Counted from the first letter of the stretch, positions 1 to 6,571 are shown. The stretch is DNA of 11,924 nt from Prevotella sp. UBA3294 (GCA_002361535.1 DETG01000112.1:17241-29164); one strand, 5' to 3'. A program made the numbers and translations. Notes: generated by a model from the sequence alone, not told the origin.

Positions 1-243
1 AAGTCGAGTGCAATACAAAATAAAAACATTTATTTTTATTGCCGAGACGGAGTAACTTCACGATTTTTTCGAAAAGTTACAAAAAAACGAGAGAAATGCA
101 AAAGGAAAGCATACTTTTCTTTTCATTTACGAGTGCAAGTAAGTTCGGCGGAGCCAAAGTTACGAAAAGTCGAGTGCAATACAAAATAAAATCATTTATT
201 TTTATGCCGGGACGGAGTAACTTCACGATTTTTCGAAAAGTTA
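1..243. repeat. Two direct copies of an AT-rich intergenic repeat (about 78 bases each)
   Basis: Copy 1 (1-79) and copy 2 (167-243) align almost completely, with two substitutions and two single-T indels. Both begin AAGTCGAGTGCAATACAAAA and end CGAAAAGTTA, and both continue into an A-rich run ending in ACGAGA. Each copy carries the hairpin AAAATAAA-4 nt-TTTATTTT, and a second fold-back with TAACTT pairing to AAGTTA around CGA/TCG. The 87 bases between the copies hold a small GGC-GGA-GCC hairpin and another GAGTGCAA. Copy 1 begins at base 1, so the array may extend to the left. Open frames across it translate repeat sequence and are not credible genes. This resembles a dispersed intergenic repeat rather than an insertion sequence, since no transposase or defined ends are visible. 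Confidence 0.85.
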
Positions 244-364
244 GGAAAAACGAGATCAGAACAAAACAAAGTCATTCGTTTTTTTATGCTGACTGTACTG
301 TTGCCTGTTCAAGTCTCGCTTGTTTCATTATGACCTTGATAAGGTACGATCTGTGCGGATGTCG

Positions 365-480
365 TGCACTTTTCGTGCAGTGGCGTAATTAGTACTGGTT
401 CGTTGCACACTTTGTGCAGATGCCTTGCACACTTTGTGCAAACGTCTTGCACTCTTTGTGCAACGCTTCTGCACTATTTC
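365..480. repeat. Array of short palindromes, partly on a 22-base pitch
   Basis: Three consecutive units start at 403, 425 and 447. The first two begin TTGCACACTTTGTGCA and the third TTGCACTCTTTGTGCAA. Each unit is an inverted repeat: in units 1 and 2, TTGCACA faces TGTGCA(A/G) across 3 bases. An outlying related palindrome, TGCAC-TTTTC-GTGCA, lies at 365-379. A decayed half unit, TGCACTATTTC, follows at 470-480. The spacers between palindromes are about 5 bases and differ in sequence. The pitch is about two helical turns, which suits stacked protein sites, but a dispersed tandem repeat with no function fits equally well. The unit is too short and the spacers too small for CRISPR. Confidence 0.85.
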
Positions 481-650
481 TTCGATCATCAGCGTTCGAA
501 AACACTCCTTGCTCCACATTCCACAAAGGCTTAGTAAGTGAAACAAACGAAACTGGAATAACTTATCAAACGTTACAAATCATCGAGATCATATCTTAAT
601 GGAATGGGGGCATTGTCTCAGACTGCAAGATGCGAATACGATTACTTGAC

Positions 651-1046
651 TCATAGGCCCGTAGAATGATGCAACTGTTCCAGGTTGCTTTCCCAGATGT
701 CCTTCAGGCTATCGATGTCTTCGGGCAGGGCATGGTCGGTAATGATGAGGATATAGTCGTTCGTGATGTCGCTTTTCTCGATACGCAGTTCCCAATATGC
801 CTCAGGTTCATCGTTCTCCCAGGCATAACGAATATGATCGCCTTTCTCCTCTTCAATGATGGTGGCGTTTCTGATCTCATGATGGCGCCATACTTCTCCC
901 CAGGTAAAGGTGAGGGTGTCGTCATTGCGCTTCACCTCGTCGGCAATCCATTTGGCCAAACCTTCCGGTGTGCTTAACAAGGGCCAGATGATGTTCGCGC
1001 TTTTGCATCTCAGTTCCCTTTCTATGTTTATCTTTCGCTTCTCCAT
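651..1046 (-). CDS. START-like domain protein (Bacteroidota type)
   Basis: This 131-residue soluble protein resembles the small START-like/AHSA1-type helix-grip proteins common in Bacteroidota, which have a hydrophobic ligand cavity but no assigned function. The N-terminal beta strand (INIERELRCKSANIIWPLL) leads into the typical helix with TPEGLAKWIADEV at residues 26-38. Strands around TFTWGEVW (46-53), RNATIIEEEKGDHIRYAW (59-76) and YWELRIEK (84-91) follow, and then a C-terminal helix DIDSLKDIWESNLEQL (110-125). The pattern of W in 'FTWGEVW' and the 'YAWE' strand is typical of this group. There is no signal peptide or membrane segment. The gene is monocistronic and transcribed away from the tRNA pair, with a TAAATTTG -7 box 36 bases upstream. 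The family call is by recognition; ligand and role are unknown. Confidence 0.75.
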   Translation of the reverse strand: MEKRKINIERELRCKSANIIWPLLSTPEGLAKWIADEVKRNDDTLTFTWGEVWRHHEIRNATIIEEEKGDHIRYAWENDEPEAYWELRIEKSDITNDYILIITDHALPEDIDSLKDIWESNLEQLHHSTGL

Positions 1047-1082
1047 AAGCCATTTAATAGGTGGTTAGGTAGTTTTATGCGA

Positions 1083-1090
1083 CAAATTTA
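1083..1090 (-). promoter_or_regulatory. Bacteroidota -7 box for the START-like gene
   Basis: On the minus strand this reads TAAATTTG, an exact match to TAnnTTTG, and lies 36 bases upstream of the ATG at 1046. I do not see a clean TTTG at the usual 19-20 base spacing, so only the -7 element is supported. Confidence 0.5.
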
Positions 1091-1130
1091 CGAAAAAACT
1101 TGGGATATTAGAAAATTATTTCAAAATATT

Positions 1131-1161
1131 TTTGGGTATTTAAATAATTTATGTACCTTTG
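1131..1161 (+). promoter_or_regulatory. Promoter of tRNA-Met (CAU)
   Basis: TTTG at 1131-1134, a 19-base spacer, and TACCTTTG at 1154-1161 match the Bacteroidota -33/-7 consensus exactly. The tRNA begins 29 bases after the -7 box. The bases after the box, CACCCGC, are GC-rich, a feature associated with stable-RNA promoters under growth-rate control. Whether such control applies here is an inference. Confidence 0.8.
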
Positions 1162-1190
1162 CACCCGCAAAACGAAATCGTTTTTGTGTT

Positions 1191-1264
1191 GGCGGGGTAG
1201 CTCAGCTGGTTAGAGCGTCGGATTCATAATCCGGAGGTCGTGGGATCGTGACCCACCCCCGCTA
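1191..1264 (+). tRNA. tRNA with CAU anticodon (elongator Met most likely)
   Basis: The cloverleaf is complete. The acceptor GGCGGGG pairs with CCCCGCT (last pair G1-U72). The D arm is GCTC/GAGC with loop AGCTGGTTA. The anticodon stem TCGGA/TCCGG closes a TTCATAA loop with anticodon CAT. The variable loop is AGGTC, and the T stem GTGGG/CCCAC follows. CCA is not encoded. The initiator tRNA is unlikely because the G-C run expected in its anticodon stem is absent. A tRNA-Ile with lysidine at C34 is possible but less likely. The T loop is ATCGTGA instead of the usual TTCRAnn, so the normal T54-A58 pair appears as A54-U58. The gene is convergent with tRNA-Val. Confidence 0.9.
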
Positions 1265-1266
1265 CA

Positions 1267-1295
1267 AAAGAGGTGAGTGATCATCTCTTTTTTTT
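1267..1295 (+). terminator. Intrinsic terminator after tRNA-Met
   Basis: AAAGAGGTGA (1267-1276) pairs with TCATCTCTTT (1281-1290) across a GTGA loop, giving a 10-bp stem with one G-U pair. A run of eight T follows (1288-1295). It starts three bases after the tRNA discriminator base. Confidence 0.85.
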
Positions 1296-1326
1296 GTTTA
1301 TGGATCAGTGGATATTTAAAAGTGTC

Positions 1327-1353
1327 TTTTCACTGTCGCTTTCGAAGTGAAAA
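1327..1353. repeat. Inverted repeat between the convergent tRNAs
   Basis: TTTTCACT (1327-1334) pairs with AGTGAAAA (1346-1353). An inner TCG/CGA extends the stem to 11 bp with one bulged G and a 4-base loop. It lies 34 bases past the 3' end of tRNA-Val and could be its terminator, but no adjacent U-run is present in that direction, so the role is uncertain. Confidence 0.5.
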
Positions 1354-1386
1354 ACATAAGAAAATAAATAAGTGGGGAGATTAGGG

Positions 1387-1461
1387 TAGGGACGATCGGG
1401 TTCGAACCGATGACCTCTTCAATGTGACTGAAGCGCTCTAAACCAGCTGAGCTACGCCCCT
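1387..1461 (-). tRNA. tRNA-Val (CAC)
   Basis: Read on the minus strand, acceptor AGGGGCG pairs with CGTCCCT (one G-U). The D arm is GCTC/GAGC with loop AGCTGGTTTA. The anticodon stem CTTCA/TGAAG closes the loop GTCACAT, which places CAC at positions 34-36, decoding the valine codon GUG. The T arm ATCGG/CCGAT carries a normal TTCGAAC loop. The discriminator is A and CCA is not encoded. The loop has G at 32 and U at 38, where a pyrimidine and A are usual; this makes the assignment slightly less certain, but shifting the anticodon would break the 5-bp stem. Confidence 0.85.
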
Positions 1462-1477
1462 AAGCTTTTTGCGGGTG

Positions 1478-1509
1478 CAAAGTTAGTACAAATCACCGAC
1501 ACCACCAAA
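1478..1509 (-). promoter_or_regulatory. Promoter of tRNA-Val
   Basis: On the minus strand, TTTG (1506-1509), a 20-base spacer and TAACTTTG (1478-1485) match the Bacteroidota consensus. The sequence from the -7 box onward, CTTTGCACCCGCAAAA, is identical over 16 bases to that of the tRNA-Met promoter. The tRNA starts 16 bases after the -7 box. Confidence 0.8.
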
Positions 1510-1610
1510 CTTTTTCGGGAAAAAATTTGTTATTATTTGATTTGTGATAAATAAATGCCGTCTTCGATAATTTTTATTGTAAAATCTTCGGGACATTCGC
1601 TTTATTTTTG

Positions 1611-1618
1611 TAATTTTG
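1611..1618 (+). promoter_or_regulatory. -7 box upstream of purH and the mre operon
   Basis: TAATTTTG matches TAnnTTTG and lies 30 bases before the purH ATG. TTCG at 1587-1590, 20 bases upstream, is a three-of-four match to the -33 TTTG. This is the only promoter candidate I see for the 1649-8021 gene run; the purH-mreB gap holds no TAnnTTTG. Confidence 0.55.
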
Positions 1619-1648
1619 CATCCCTAATATAATAATGTAAGAATAGAT

Positions 1649-2245
1649 ATGGCTGGAACAAAGAAAATCAAGACCGCATTGGTATCGGTATTCCACAAAG
1701 ATGGATTAGACGAACTGCTCGCCAAATTGAACGAAGAGGGAGTGAAGTTCTTATCAACAGGAGGTACACAGAAATTCATTGAGTCGCTGGGCTACGAGTG
1801 TCAGACCGTAGAGAGTGTGACGAGTTACCCTTCGATCCTGGGAGGACGTGTCAAAACTCTTCATCCGAAAGTATTTGGTGGCATCTTGGCACGTCGTGAC
1901 CATGAGGGTGACCAAGCTCAGATGAAGGAGTACGATATTCCCGAGATAGACCTCGTAATCGTTGATCTCTATCCTTTCGAGCAGACAGTGGCAAGTGGTG
2001 CTGATGAGGCAGACATCATTGAGAAGATCGATATCGGTGGCATCTCCTTGATTCGTGCCGGAGCAAAGAACTTCAACGATGTAGTGATTGTGCCGAGCAA
2101 AACAGAGTATGGCATGTTGCTTGATATCCTGAAGAAGAACGGTGCTCAGACTACTTTAGAGGAACGCAAGATGTTTGCTGCACGTGCTTTCGGCGTGAGC
2201 AGTCATTATGATACAGCCATTCACGATTGGTTTGAGAAAGCTTAA
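1649..2245 (+). CDS. purH: IMP cyclohydrolase domain protein (PurH N-terminal domain only)
   Basis: This 198-residue protein matches the N-terminal MGS-like IMP cyclohydrolase domain of PurH, which closes FAICAR to IMP in the last step of purine synthesis. The IMPCH active-site signatures are present: STGGT (36-40), GGRVKTLHPK (65-74, with R67 and K69), VDLYPFE (105-111, Y108), and IEKIDIGGISLIRAGAKN (124-141, with D128 and K140). PurH is usually about 510-530 residues, with an AICAR transformylase domain after this one. Here the frame stops just after the FGVSSHYDTAIHDWF segment, and mreB begins 56 bases later, so the second domain is absent. The end falls at the domain boundary, which argues for a designed single-domain enzyme rather than a random frameshift. 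A separate transformylase (a PurH C-domain protein or PurP) would then be needed elsewhere. Confidence 0.9.
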   Translation: MAGTKKIKTALVSVFHKDGLDELLAKLNEEGVKFLSTGGTQKFIESLGYECQTVESVTSYPSILGGRVKTLHPKVFGGILARRDHEGDQAQMKEYDIPEIDLVIVDLYPFEQTVASGADEADIIEKIDIGGISLIRAGAKNFNDVVIVPSKTEYGMLLDILKKNGAQTTLEERKMFAARAFGVSSHYDTAIHDWFEKA

Positions 2246-2301
2246 GCTGCTGTCTCTTACGAACGAAATAGTAACAAAAGGATTAAGTAATACAATAAAA
2301 C

Positions 2302-3324
2302 ATGGGATTTTTTTCATTTATCCAGGAGATTGCAATGGACCTCGGTACGGCAAACACCATCATTATCAGTGATGACAAGATCGTGGTGGACGAACCGTCC
2401 GTGGTTGCCCTTGACCGCCGCACAGACAAGATGATTGCCGTGGGTGACAAGGCCAAGATGATGTACGAGAAAGAGCATCCGGGAATCCGTACCATCCGTC
2501 CTTTGCGCGATGGTGTGATCGCCGACTTTACCGCCTGTGAGCAGATGATGCGTGGCCTGATCAAGATGGTGCACTCTGGCTCCCGCCTCTTCAGCACCTC
2601 CTTGCGTATGGTGATCGGTGTGCCTTCGGGTTCTACTGAGGTGGAACTGCGTGCTGTCCGTGATAGTGCTGAGCATGCAGGCGGGCGTGATGTCTATCTG
2701 ATCTTTGAGCCTATGGCTGCTGCTATCGGTATCGGTTTGGATGTGGAGGCACCAGAAGGAAACATGATCGTTGATATCGGTGGCGGTACCACCGAGATCG
2801 CTGTGATCTCTCTTGGTGGTATCGTTGCCAACAATTCCATCAAGGTGGCTGGTGATGACTTGACTGCTGATATCCAGGAATATATGAGTCGTCAGCATAA
2901 TGTGAAGGTCAGCGAGCGTATGGCTGAGCGCATCAAAATCAATGTGGGCTCTGCATTGACAGACCTGGGTGAGGAAGGACCGGAGGACTATGTCGTTCAC
3001 GGACCGAATCGTATCACTGCTCTTCCGATGGAAGTGCCTGTATGTTATCAGGAGATTGCCCATTGTCTGGATAAAACGGTGGCACGTATCGAGACCGCTG
3101 TTCTTAATGCCCTGGAGAATACACCGCCGGAGTTGTATGCCGACATTGTTAAGAACGGTATTTACCTGACTGGTGGTGGCGCATTGCTCAGAGGATTGGA
3201 TAAACGACTCACTGATAAGATCAACATCCCGTTCATTGTGGCTGAGGATCCTCTTCATTGTGTGGCAAAGGGTGCCGGCATAGCCCTGAACAATGTCGAT
3301 CGCTTCTCGTTCCTGATGAGATAA
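2302..3324 (+). CDS. mreB: Rod shape-determining protein MreB
   Basis: MreB is the bacterial actin that polymerises on the inner membrane and directs side-wall peptidoglycan synthesis. The 340 residues match the family length. Visible signatures are the N-terminal membrane-binding FFSFIQEIAMDLGTANT (phosphate 1 loop, 13-19), VIGVPSG (104-110), the EPMAAAIGIG segment with catalytic E136 (136-145), phosphate 2 loop DIGGGTTEIAV (158-168), and the adenosine loop LTGGGALLRGLD (289-300). The ATG at 2302 is chosen because MGFFSF directly precedes the conserved core. The gene lies 56 bases after purH and 24 bases before mreC, in the usual mreBCD order. No SD sequence at normal spacing is evident, common in Bacteroidota. 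Confidence 0.97.
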   Translation: MGFFSFIQEIAMDLGTANTIIISDDKIVVDEPSVVALDRRTDKMIAVGDKAKMMYEKEHPGIRTIRPLRDGVIADFTACEQMMRGLIKMVHSGSRLFSTSLRMVIGVPSGSTEVELRAVRDSAEHAGGRDVYLIFEPMAAAIGIGLDVEAPEGNMIVDIGGGTTEIAVISLGGIVANNSIKVAGDDLTADIQEYMSRQHNVKVSERMAERIKINVGSALTDLGEEGPEDYVVHGPNRITALPMEVPVCYQEIAHCLDKTVARIETAVLNALENTPPELYADIVKNGIYLTGGGALLRGLDKRLTDKINIPFIVAEDPLHCVAKGAGIALNNVDRFSFLMR

Positions 3325-3348
3325 TAACGTTGGAGACGGGGGACAGGC

Positions 3349-4209
3349 ATGCGGAATCTTTTGGCATTCATCGCGAAGTACCACCATTGGTTCCTCTTCG
3401 TCATTCTGGAAGTGGTCTGCGCAATACTGTTGTTCCACTACAACAGTTATCAGGGAAGTGTGTTTTTCTCTACAGCTAATGTGGCAGCGGGAAAAGTATA
3501 TGAACTTGATGCACAGGCCAAGTCTTTTTTCAGTTTGACGAAAGTCAACGAGCAGCTCACGGAGCGCAATCTCTATCTTGAGCAACAAGTGAAGGAACTC
3601 ACAGAGAAGATGATTGATGTTACTCGTGATACAGGATTCACCAAACGCAACCAGTTGCAGATGCTCGACAGCTACAAGTTGATTCCTGCCAAGGTGATTA
3701 GCAATTCGATCGATAAACGCGATAACCTCATCACGCTCGATAAGGGCAGTGATGATGGGGTTCGTGTGGATATGGGAGTGGCTTGTGGCAATGGTGTTGT
3801 GGGAATTGTCTATATGGTATCGAAAAACTATTGTGTCGTGATTCCTGTCCTGAATAGTCATTCCAATATCAGTGTGGTCGTTGACAAGCGGGGGTATTTT
3901 GGCTATCTGCATTGGTTGGGGCGCCGTTCTGACCGTGCTTATGTGAACGATATCCCGCTGCATGCCAAGGTACGTCAGGGAGATCATATTATCACCAGCG
4001 GATACTCAAGCATTTTCCCTCCTGGTGTGGAGGTGGGAAAAGTGCTGTATGTATTCAAGTCGCTTGATGGCCTGTCATTACAGCTCCAGGTGAAACTGAG
4101 CACCGACTTCAGTACGCTGCGTGACGTATGTATTATCGATGACTCAAAGATGAAAGAGCGTATCGACTTGTTGCGAGCAGCCAAGGACTCCATCAAGTCA
4201 AGAAACTAA
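3349..4209 (+). CDS. mreC: Rod shape-determining protein MreC
   Basis: MreC is the bitopic periplasmic protein that activates PBP2/RodA and links them to MreB and MreD. The 286 residues show a short cytoplasmic N-terminus, a membrane helix at about 13-31 (HWFLFVILEVVCAILLF), a coiled-coil stretch at about 55-92 with heptad leucines, and the double beta-barrel domain from about 110 to 264. Family marks are the ITLDKGSDDGVRVDMGV segment (128-144), GVVGIVYMV (149-157), DKRGYFGYL (179-187) and GDHIITSGYSSIFPPGVEVG (211-230). A short basic tail ends the protein. The gene starts 24 bases after mreB behind a purine-rich GGAGACGGGGGA stretch, and ends 5 bases before mreD. Confidence 0.95.
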   Translation: MRNLLAFIAKYHHWFLFVILEVVCAILLFHYNSYQGSVFFSTANVAAGKVYELDAQAKSFFSLTKVNEQLTERNLYLEQQVKELTEKMIDVTRDTGFTKRNQLQMLDSYKLIPAKVISNSIDKRDNLITLDKGSDDGVRVDMGVACGNGVVGIVYMVSKNYCVVIPVLNSHSNISVVVDKRGYFGYLHWLGRRSDRAYVNDIPLHAKVRQGDHIITSGYSSIFPPGVEVGKVLYVFKSLDGLSLQLQVKLSTDFSTLRDVCIIDDSKMKERIDLLRAAKDSIKSRN

Positions 4210-4214
4210 GAGGT

Positions 4215-4718
4215 ATGGATACAGAGATACTGAAACGATTTGTGGCGTTCATTGTGCTTTGTCTTGTACAAGCACTGATCCTTAACCGGATCCATCTGTT
4301 TGGGTTCGCTACACCGTTGCTGTATGTCTATTTCGTCATCACGTTCCATCGGGGTTATCCCAAATGGGCTATTTTGACATGGAGTTTCCTGATGGGGTTG
4401 TGCCTCGATATCTTTTCCAATACCCCAGGTGTGGCAGCTGGTTCGATGACGCTGATAGGACTGTTGCAGCCTTACCTGTTAGAACCTTTTGTGCCACGTG
4501 ACAGTACCGATGACTTGGAAGTGTCCATAAAAACGTTAGGGTGGGGGAAGTTCACTATCTTTACCCTGATCATTGTTGCTATTTACACCTTGGTGTTCTT
4601 CTCATTAGAGGCATTTAACTTCTTCAACTGGCAACAATGGCTGTTATGTATCGGCGGTAGTTCTGCCCTGACATTCGTATTCATTTTGGCGATAGAGAAT
4701 CTGAGCGTTAGGCGATGA
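4215..4718 (+). CDS. mreD: Rod shape-determining protein MreD
   Basis: MreD is the small integral membrane partner of MreC in the Rod complex. The 167-residue sequence is strongly hydrophobic, with about five to six membrane segments near 8-25, 33-45, 52-68, 74-90, 112-131 and 142-160. The GLCLDIFSNTPGVAAGS stretch (61-77) carries the G-x-x-x-D...G-x-x-A pattern seen in MreD. Sequence conservation in this family is low, so position between mreC and the PBP2 gene strengthens the call. The start lies 5 bases after the mreC stop, with AAGAGG just upstream. The stop overlaps the next start in an ATGA, which suggests coupled translation. Confidence 0.9.
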   Translation: MDTEILKRFVAFIVLCLVQALILNRIHLFGFATPLLYVYFVITFHRGYPKWAILTWSFLMGLCLDIFSNTPGVAAGSMTLIGLLQPYLLEPFVPRDSTDDLEVSIKTLGWGKFTIFTLIIVAIYTLVFFSLEAFNFFNWQQWLLCIGGSSALTFVFILAIENLSVRR

Positions 4719-6571
4719 AAGGAGATTACGAACTTGATAAACGACAGTATGTGATAGGGGGAGTGGCTATATTGATTATAGTCATTTATCTTATCCGTTT
4801 GTTCACACTCCAGATTCTCAGCGACGACTATAAGAAGAATGCCGACAGCAATGCTTTTCTGAAAAAGATCGAGTTCCCAGCTCGTGGCGTGATGCGCGAC
4901 AGGAATGGTGACCTCTTGGTGTACAACCAGAATGCCTATGACCTGATGGTGGTGATGAATGAGCAGAAAGGACGTATTGACACCCTTGAGTTCTGTACTA
5001 CACTGGGCATTACCAAAGAAGATTACATCAAGCGCATGGAAGAGATCAAGGATCGATCGAAAAATCCCGGTTACTCTCGCTTCACACAGCAGCTGTTTAT
5101 GTCACAGCTCTCTGAAGAAGATTTCCGCATCTTCCAAGAGAAAATGTTCCGTTTTCCTGGTTTCTATGTTCAGCACCGCACCCTTCGACAGTATGTCTAT
5201 CCTTATGCAGCACACCTGTTGGGTGATGTGGCAGAGGTGTCACCTGGGGATATTGAGAAAGATGAATATTACCAGGCGGGAGACTATATCGGTAAGCAGG
5301 GCATTGAACGTTCATACGAAAAGGAGCTCCGAGGAGAGAAAGGTGTTCAGATCCTGCTCCGCGATGCACATGGTCGTATCAAAGGCCGTTATCAGGACGG
5401 TGCCTTGGATGCCAAACCAAAATCAGGAAAATCGCTCGATCTGAGTATCGACATCAAACTGCAGGCCTTAGGTGAACGGTTGATGGAAGGGAAGATGGGT
5501 AGTATCGTGGCCATAGAACCCGAGACTGGTGAGGTGCTTTGTATGGTGTCGGCACCGACGTTTGATCCGAGGATGATGGTAGGAAAGCAGCGTGGAAAGA
5601 ACCATCACGAGCTAATGAAAGATCCTTGGAAACCGTTGCTCAACCGTTCGATCATGGGAGCTTATCCACCAGGATCTACGTTCAAGACATCCCAGGGCCT
5701 CACGTTCCTAAGCGAGGGGATCATCCATCCTAAGAACACTGCCTATTCCTGTCATCGGGGATTCTATTACAAAGGTATGCATGTGGGCTGTCATGGTCAT
5801 GCCTCTCCCATCTCGTTGGTGCCGGCTATCAGTACATCATGCAATGGCTATTTCTGCTGGGGACTTTATTACATGCTGAGCAACCGACAGAAATACAAAT
5901 CCGTGCAGGTGGCCATGAACACCTGGCGCGATTATATGAAGAGTATGGGATTCGGATATCCCTTGGGTATAGACCTCCCAGGTGAGAAACGCGGTATGAT
6001 CCCGAATGCGGAATACTATGATAAGTACCTGTCAAAGGGATGGAGTGCTCTGAGTGTTATCAGTATCTCCATCGGACAGGGTGAAGTGACGCTCACCCCC
6101 TTACAGATAGCAAACCTCGGTGCGACGATTGCTAATAGAGGATACTATATTACGCCCCATGTGGTGAAGAAAGTGGAGGATGAGCCCCTGAAAAAAGAAT
6201 TCACCGAGAAACATTATACCATGGCCAATCGTACTGCCTACGAATATATCGTTCAGGGCATGCGTGCCTCGGTATTGGGAGGAACTTGTAAGCACCTGAA
6301 CCGTGGTGATATTCCCATCTGCGGAAAGACGGGTACGGCTCAGAACAGAGGCCGTGATCACTCGGTGTTCATGGGGTTTGCTCCGATGGACAAGCCGAAG
6401 ATTGCCATAGCTGTCTATGTGGAAAACGGAGGCTTTGGCGCAGATTTCGGCGTACCGATCGGTGGACTGATGATAGAACAGTATTTACACGGGAAGTTGT
6501 CGGCAGCCTCAGAGGCACGTGCCACAGCCTTCCAGCACAGACGAATTGCTTATGGCACCACAAGTAGATAA
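4715..6571 (+). CDS. mrdA: Penicillin-binding protein 2 (peptidoglycan transpeptidase)
   Basis: This class B PBP crosslinks new glycan strands in side-wall growth, working with RodA. Its 618 residues hold one membrane anchor (about 12-30), a pedestal/dimerisation domain with FPARGVMRDRNGDLL (54-68) and the VYPYAAHLLGDVAEV region (161-175), and a C-terminal transpeptidase domain. The three active-site motifs are intact: S321-T-F-K324 with the nucleophile S321, S375-C-N377, and K538-T-G-T541. IGKQGIERSYEKELRG (192-207) is a typical PBP2 signature. The bulk of the protein would sit in the periplasm. It overlaps mreD by 4 bases (ATGA) and rodA by 20 bases, so the three are probably translated together. 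Confidence 0.95.
   Translation: MKGDYELDKRQYVIGGVAILIIVIYLIRLFTLQILSDDYKKNADSNAFLKKIEFPARGVMRDRNGDLLVYNQNAYDLMVVMNEQKGRIDTLEFCTTLGITKEDYIKRMEEIKDRSKNPGYSRFTQQLFMSQLSEEDFRIFQEKMFRFPGFYVQHRTLRQYVYPYAAHLLGDVAEVSPGDIEKDEYYQAGDYIGKQGIERSYEKELRGEKGVQILLRDAHGRIKGRYQDGALDAKPKSGKSLDLSIDIKLQALGERLMEGKMGSIVAIEPETGEVLCMVSAPTFDPRMMVGKQRGKNHHELMKDPWKPLLNRSIMGAYPPGSTFKTSQGLTFLSEGIIHPKNTAYSCHRGFYYKGMHVGCHGHASPISLVPAISTSCNGYFCWGLYYMLSNRQKYKSVQVAMNTWRDYMKSMGFGYPLGIDLPGEKRGMIPNAEYYDKYLSKGWSALSVISISIGQGEVTLTPLQIANLGATIANRGYYITPHVVKKVEDEPLKKEFTEKHYTMANRTAYEYIVQGMRASVLGGTCKHLNRGDIPICGKTGTAQNRGRDHSVFMGFAPMDKPKIAIAVYVENGGFGADFGVPIGGLMIEQYLHGKLSAASEARATAFQHRRIAYGTTSR

Larger units (their letters stand above)
1..650. 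other. Intergenic region without a supported gene
   Basis: No protein-coding gene is supported in this stretch. It holds the two repeat families described separately: AT-rich direct repeats in 1-243 and TTGCAC palindromes in 365-480. The open frames present are short, overlap one another on both strands, and translate the repeats into low-complexity sequence. In 481-650, between the palindromes and the stop of the START-like gene, I see nothing recognisable. Confidence 0.75.

Noticed and set aside
39..392. Open frame of 117 codons on the plus strand in the left repeat region
   Set aside because: It reads through both copies of the AT-rich repeat, so its protein repeats itself (RRSNFTIF and GRSNFTIF segments). 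No family features and no promoter are seen.
365..480. Possible CRISPR array
   Set aside because: The repeat pitch is 22 bases with spacers of about 5; CRISPR repeats and spacers are each longer, and no cas gene is present.
328..546. Minus-strand open frame of 72 codons over the palindrome array
   Set aside because: Its central part is a translation of the 22-base units (KSARRLHKV, KSAQSVQ); there is no sign of a real protein.
1..650. Remnant of an insertion sequence or integron at the left end
   Set aside because: Repeats are present but no transposase or integrase fragment, terminal inverted repeats or target duplication can be seen.
2239..2248. AGCTTAAGCT palindrome over the purH stop as terminator or operator
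   Set aside because: Ten bases with no loop and no U-run; it is probably chance and purH and mreB are likely co-transcribed.
2314..3987. Open frame of 557 codons antisense to mreB and mreC
   Set aside because: It lies entirely opposite two well-supported genes, shows no recognised motif, and has the His/Asp/Thr-rich make-up expected when strong coding sequence is read backwards. Its length comes from codon bias in mreB and mreC.
6519..6551. Upstream GTG start for rodA
   Set aside because: It would add 11 residues with no membrane or family features and extend the overlap with mrdA to 53 bases; the ATG at 6552 gives a normal N-terminus.
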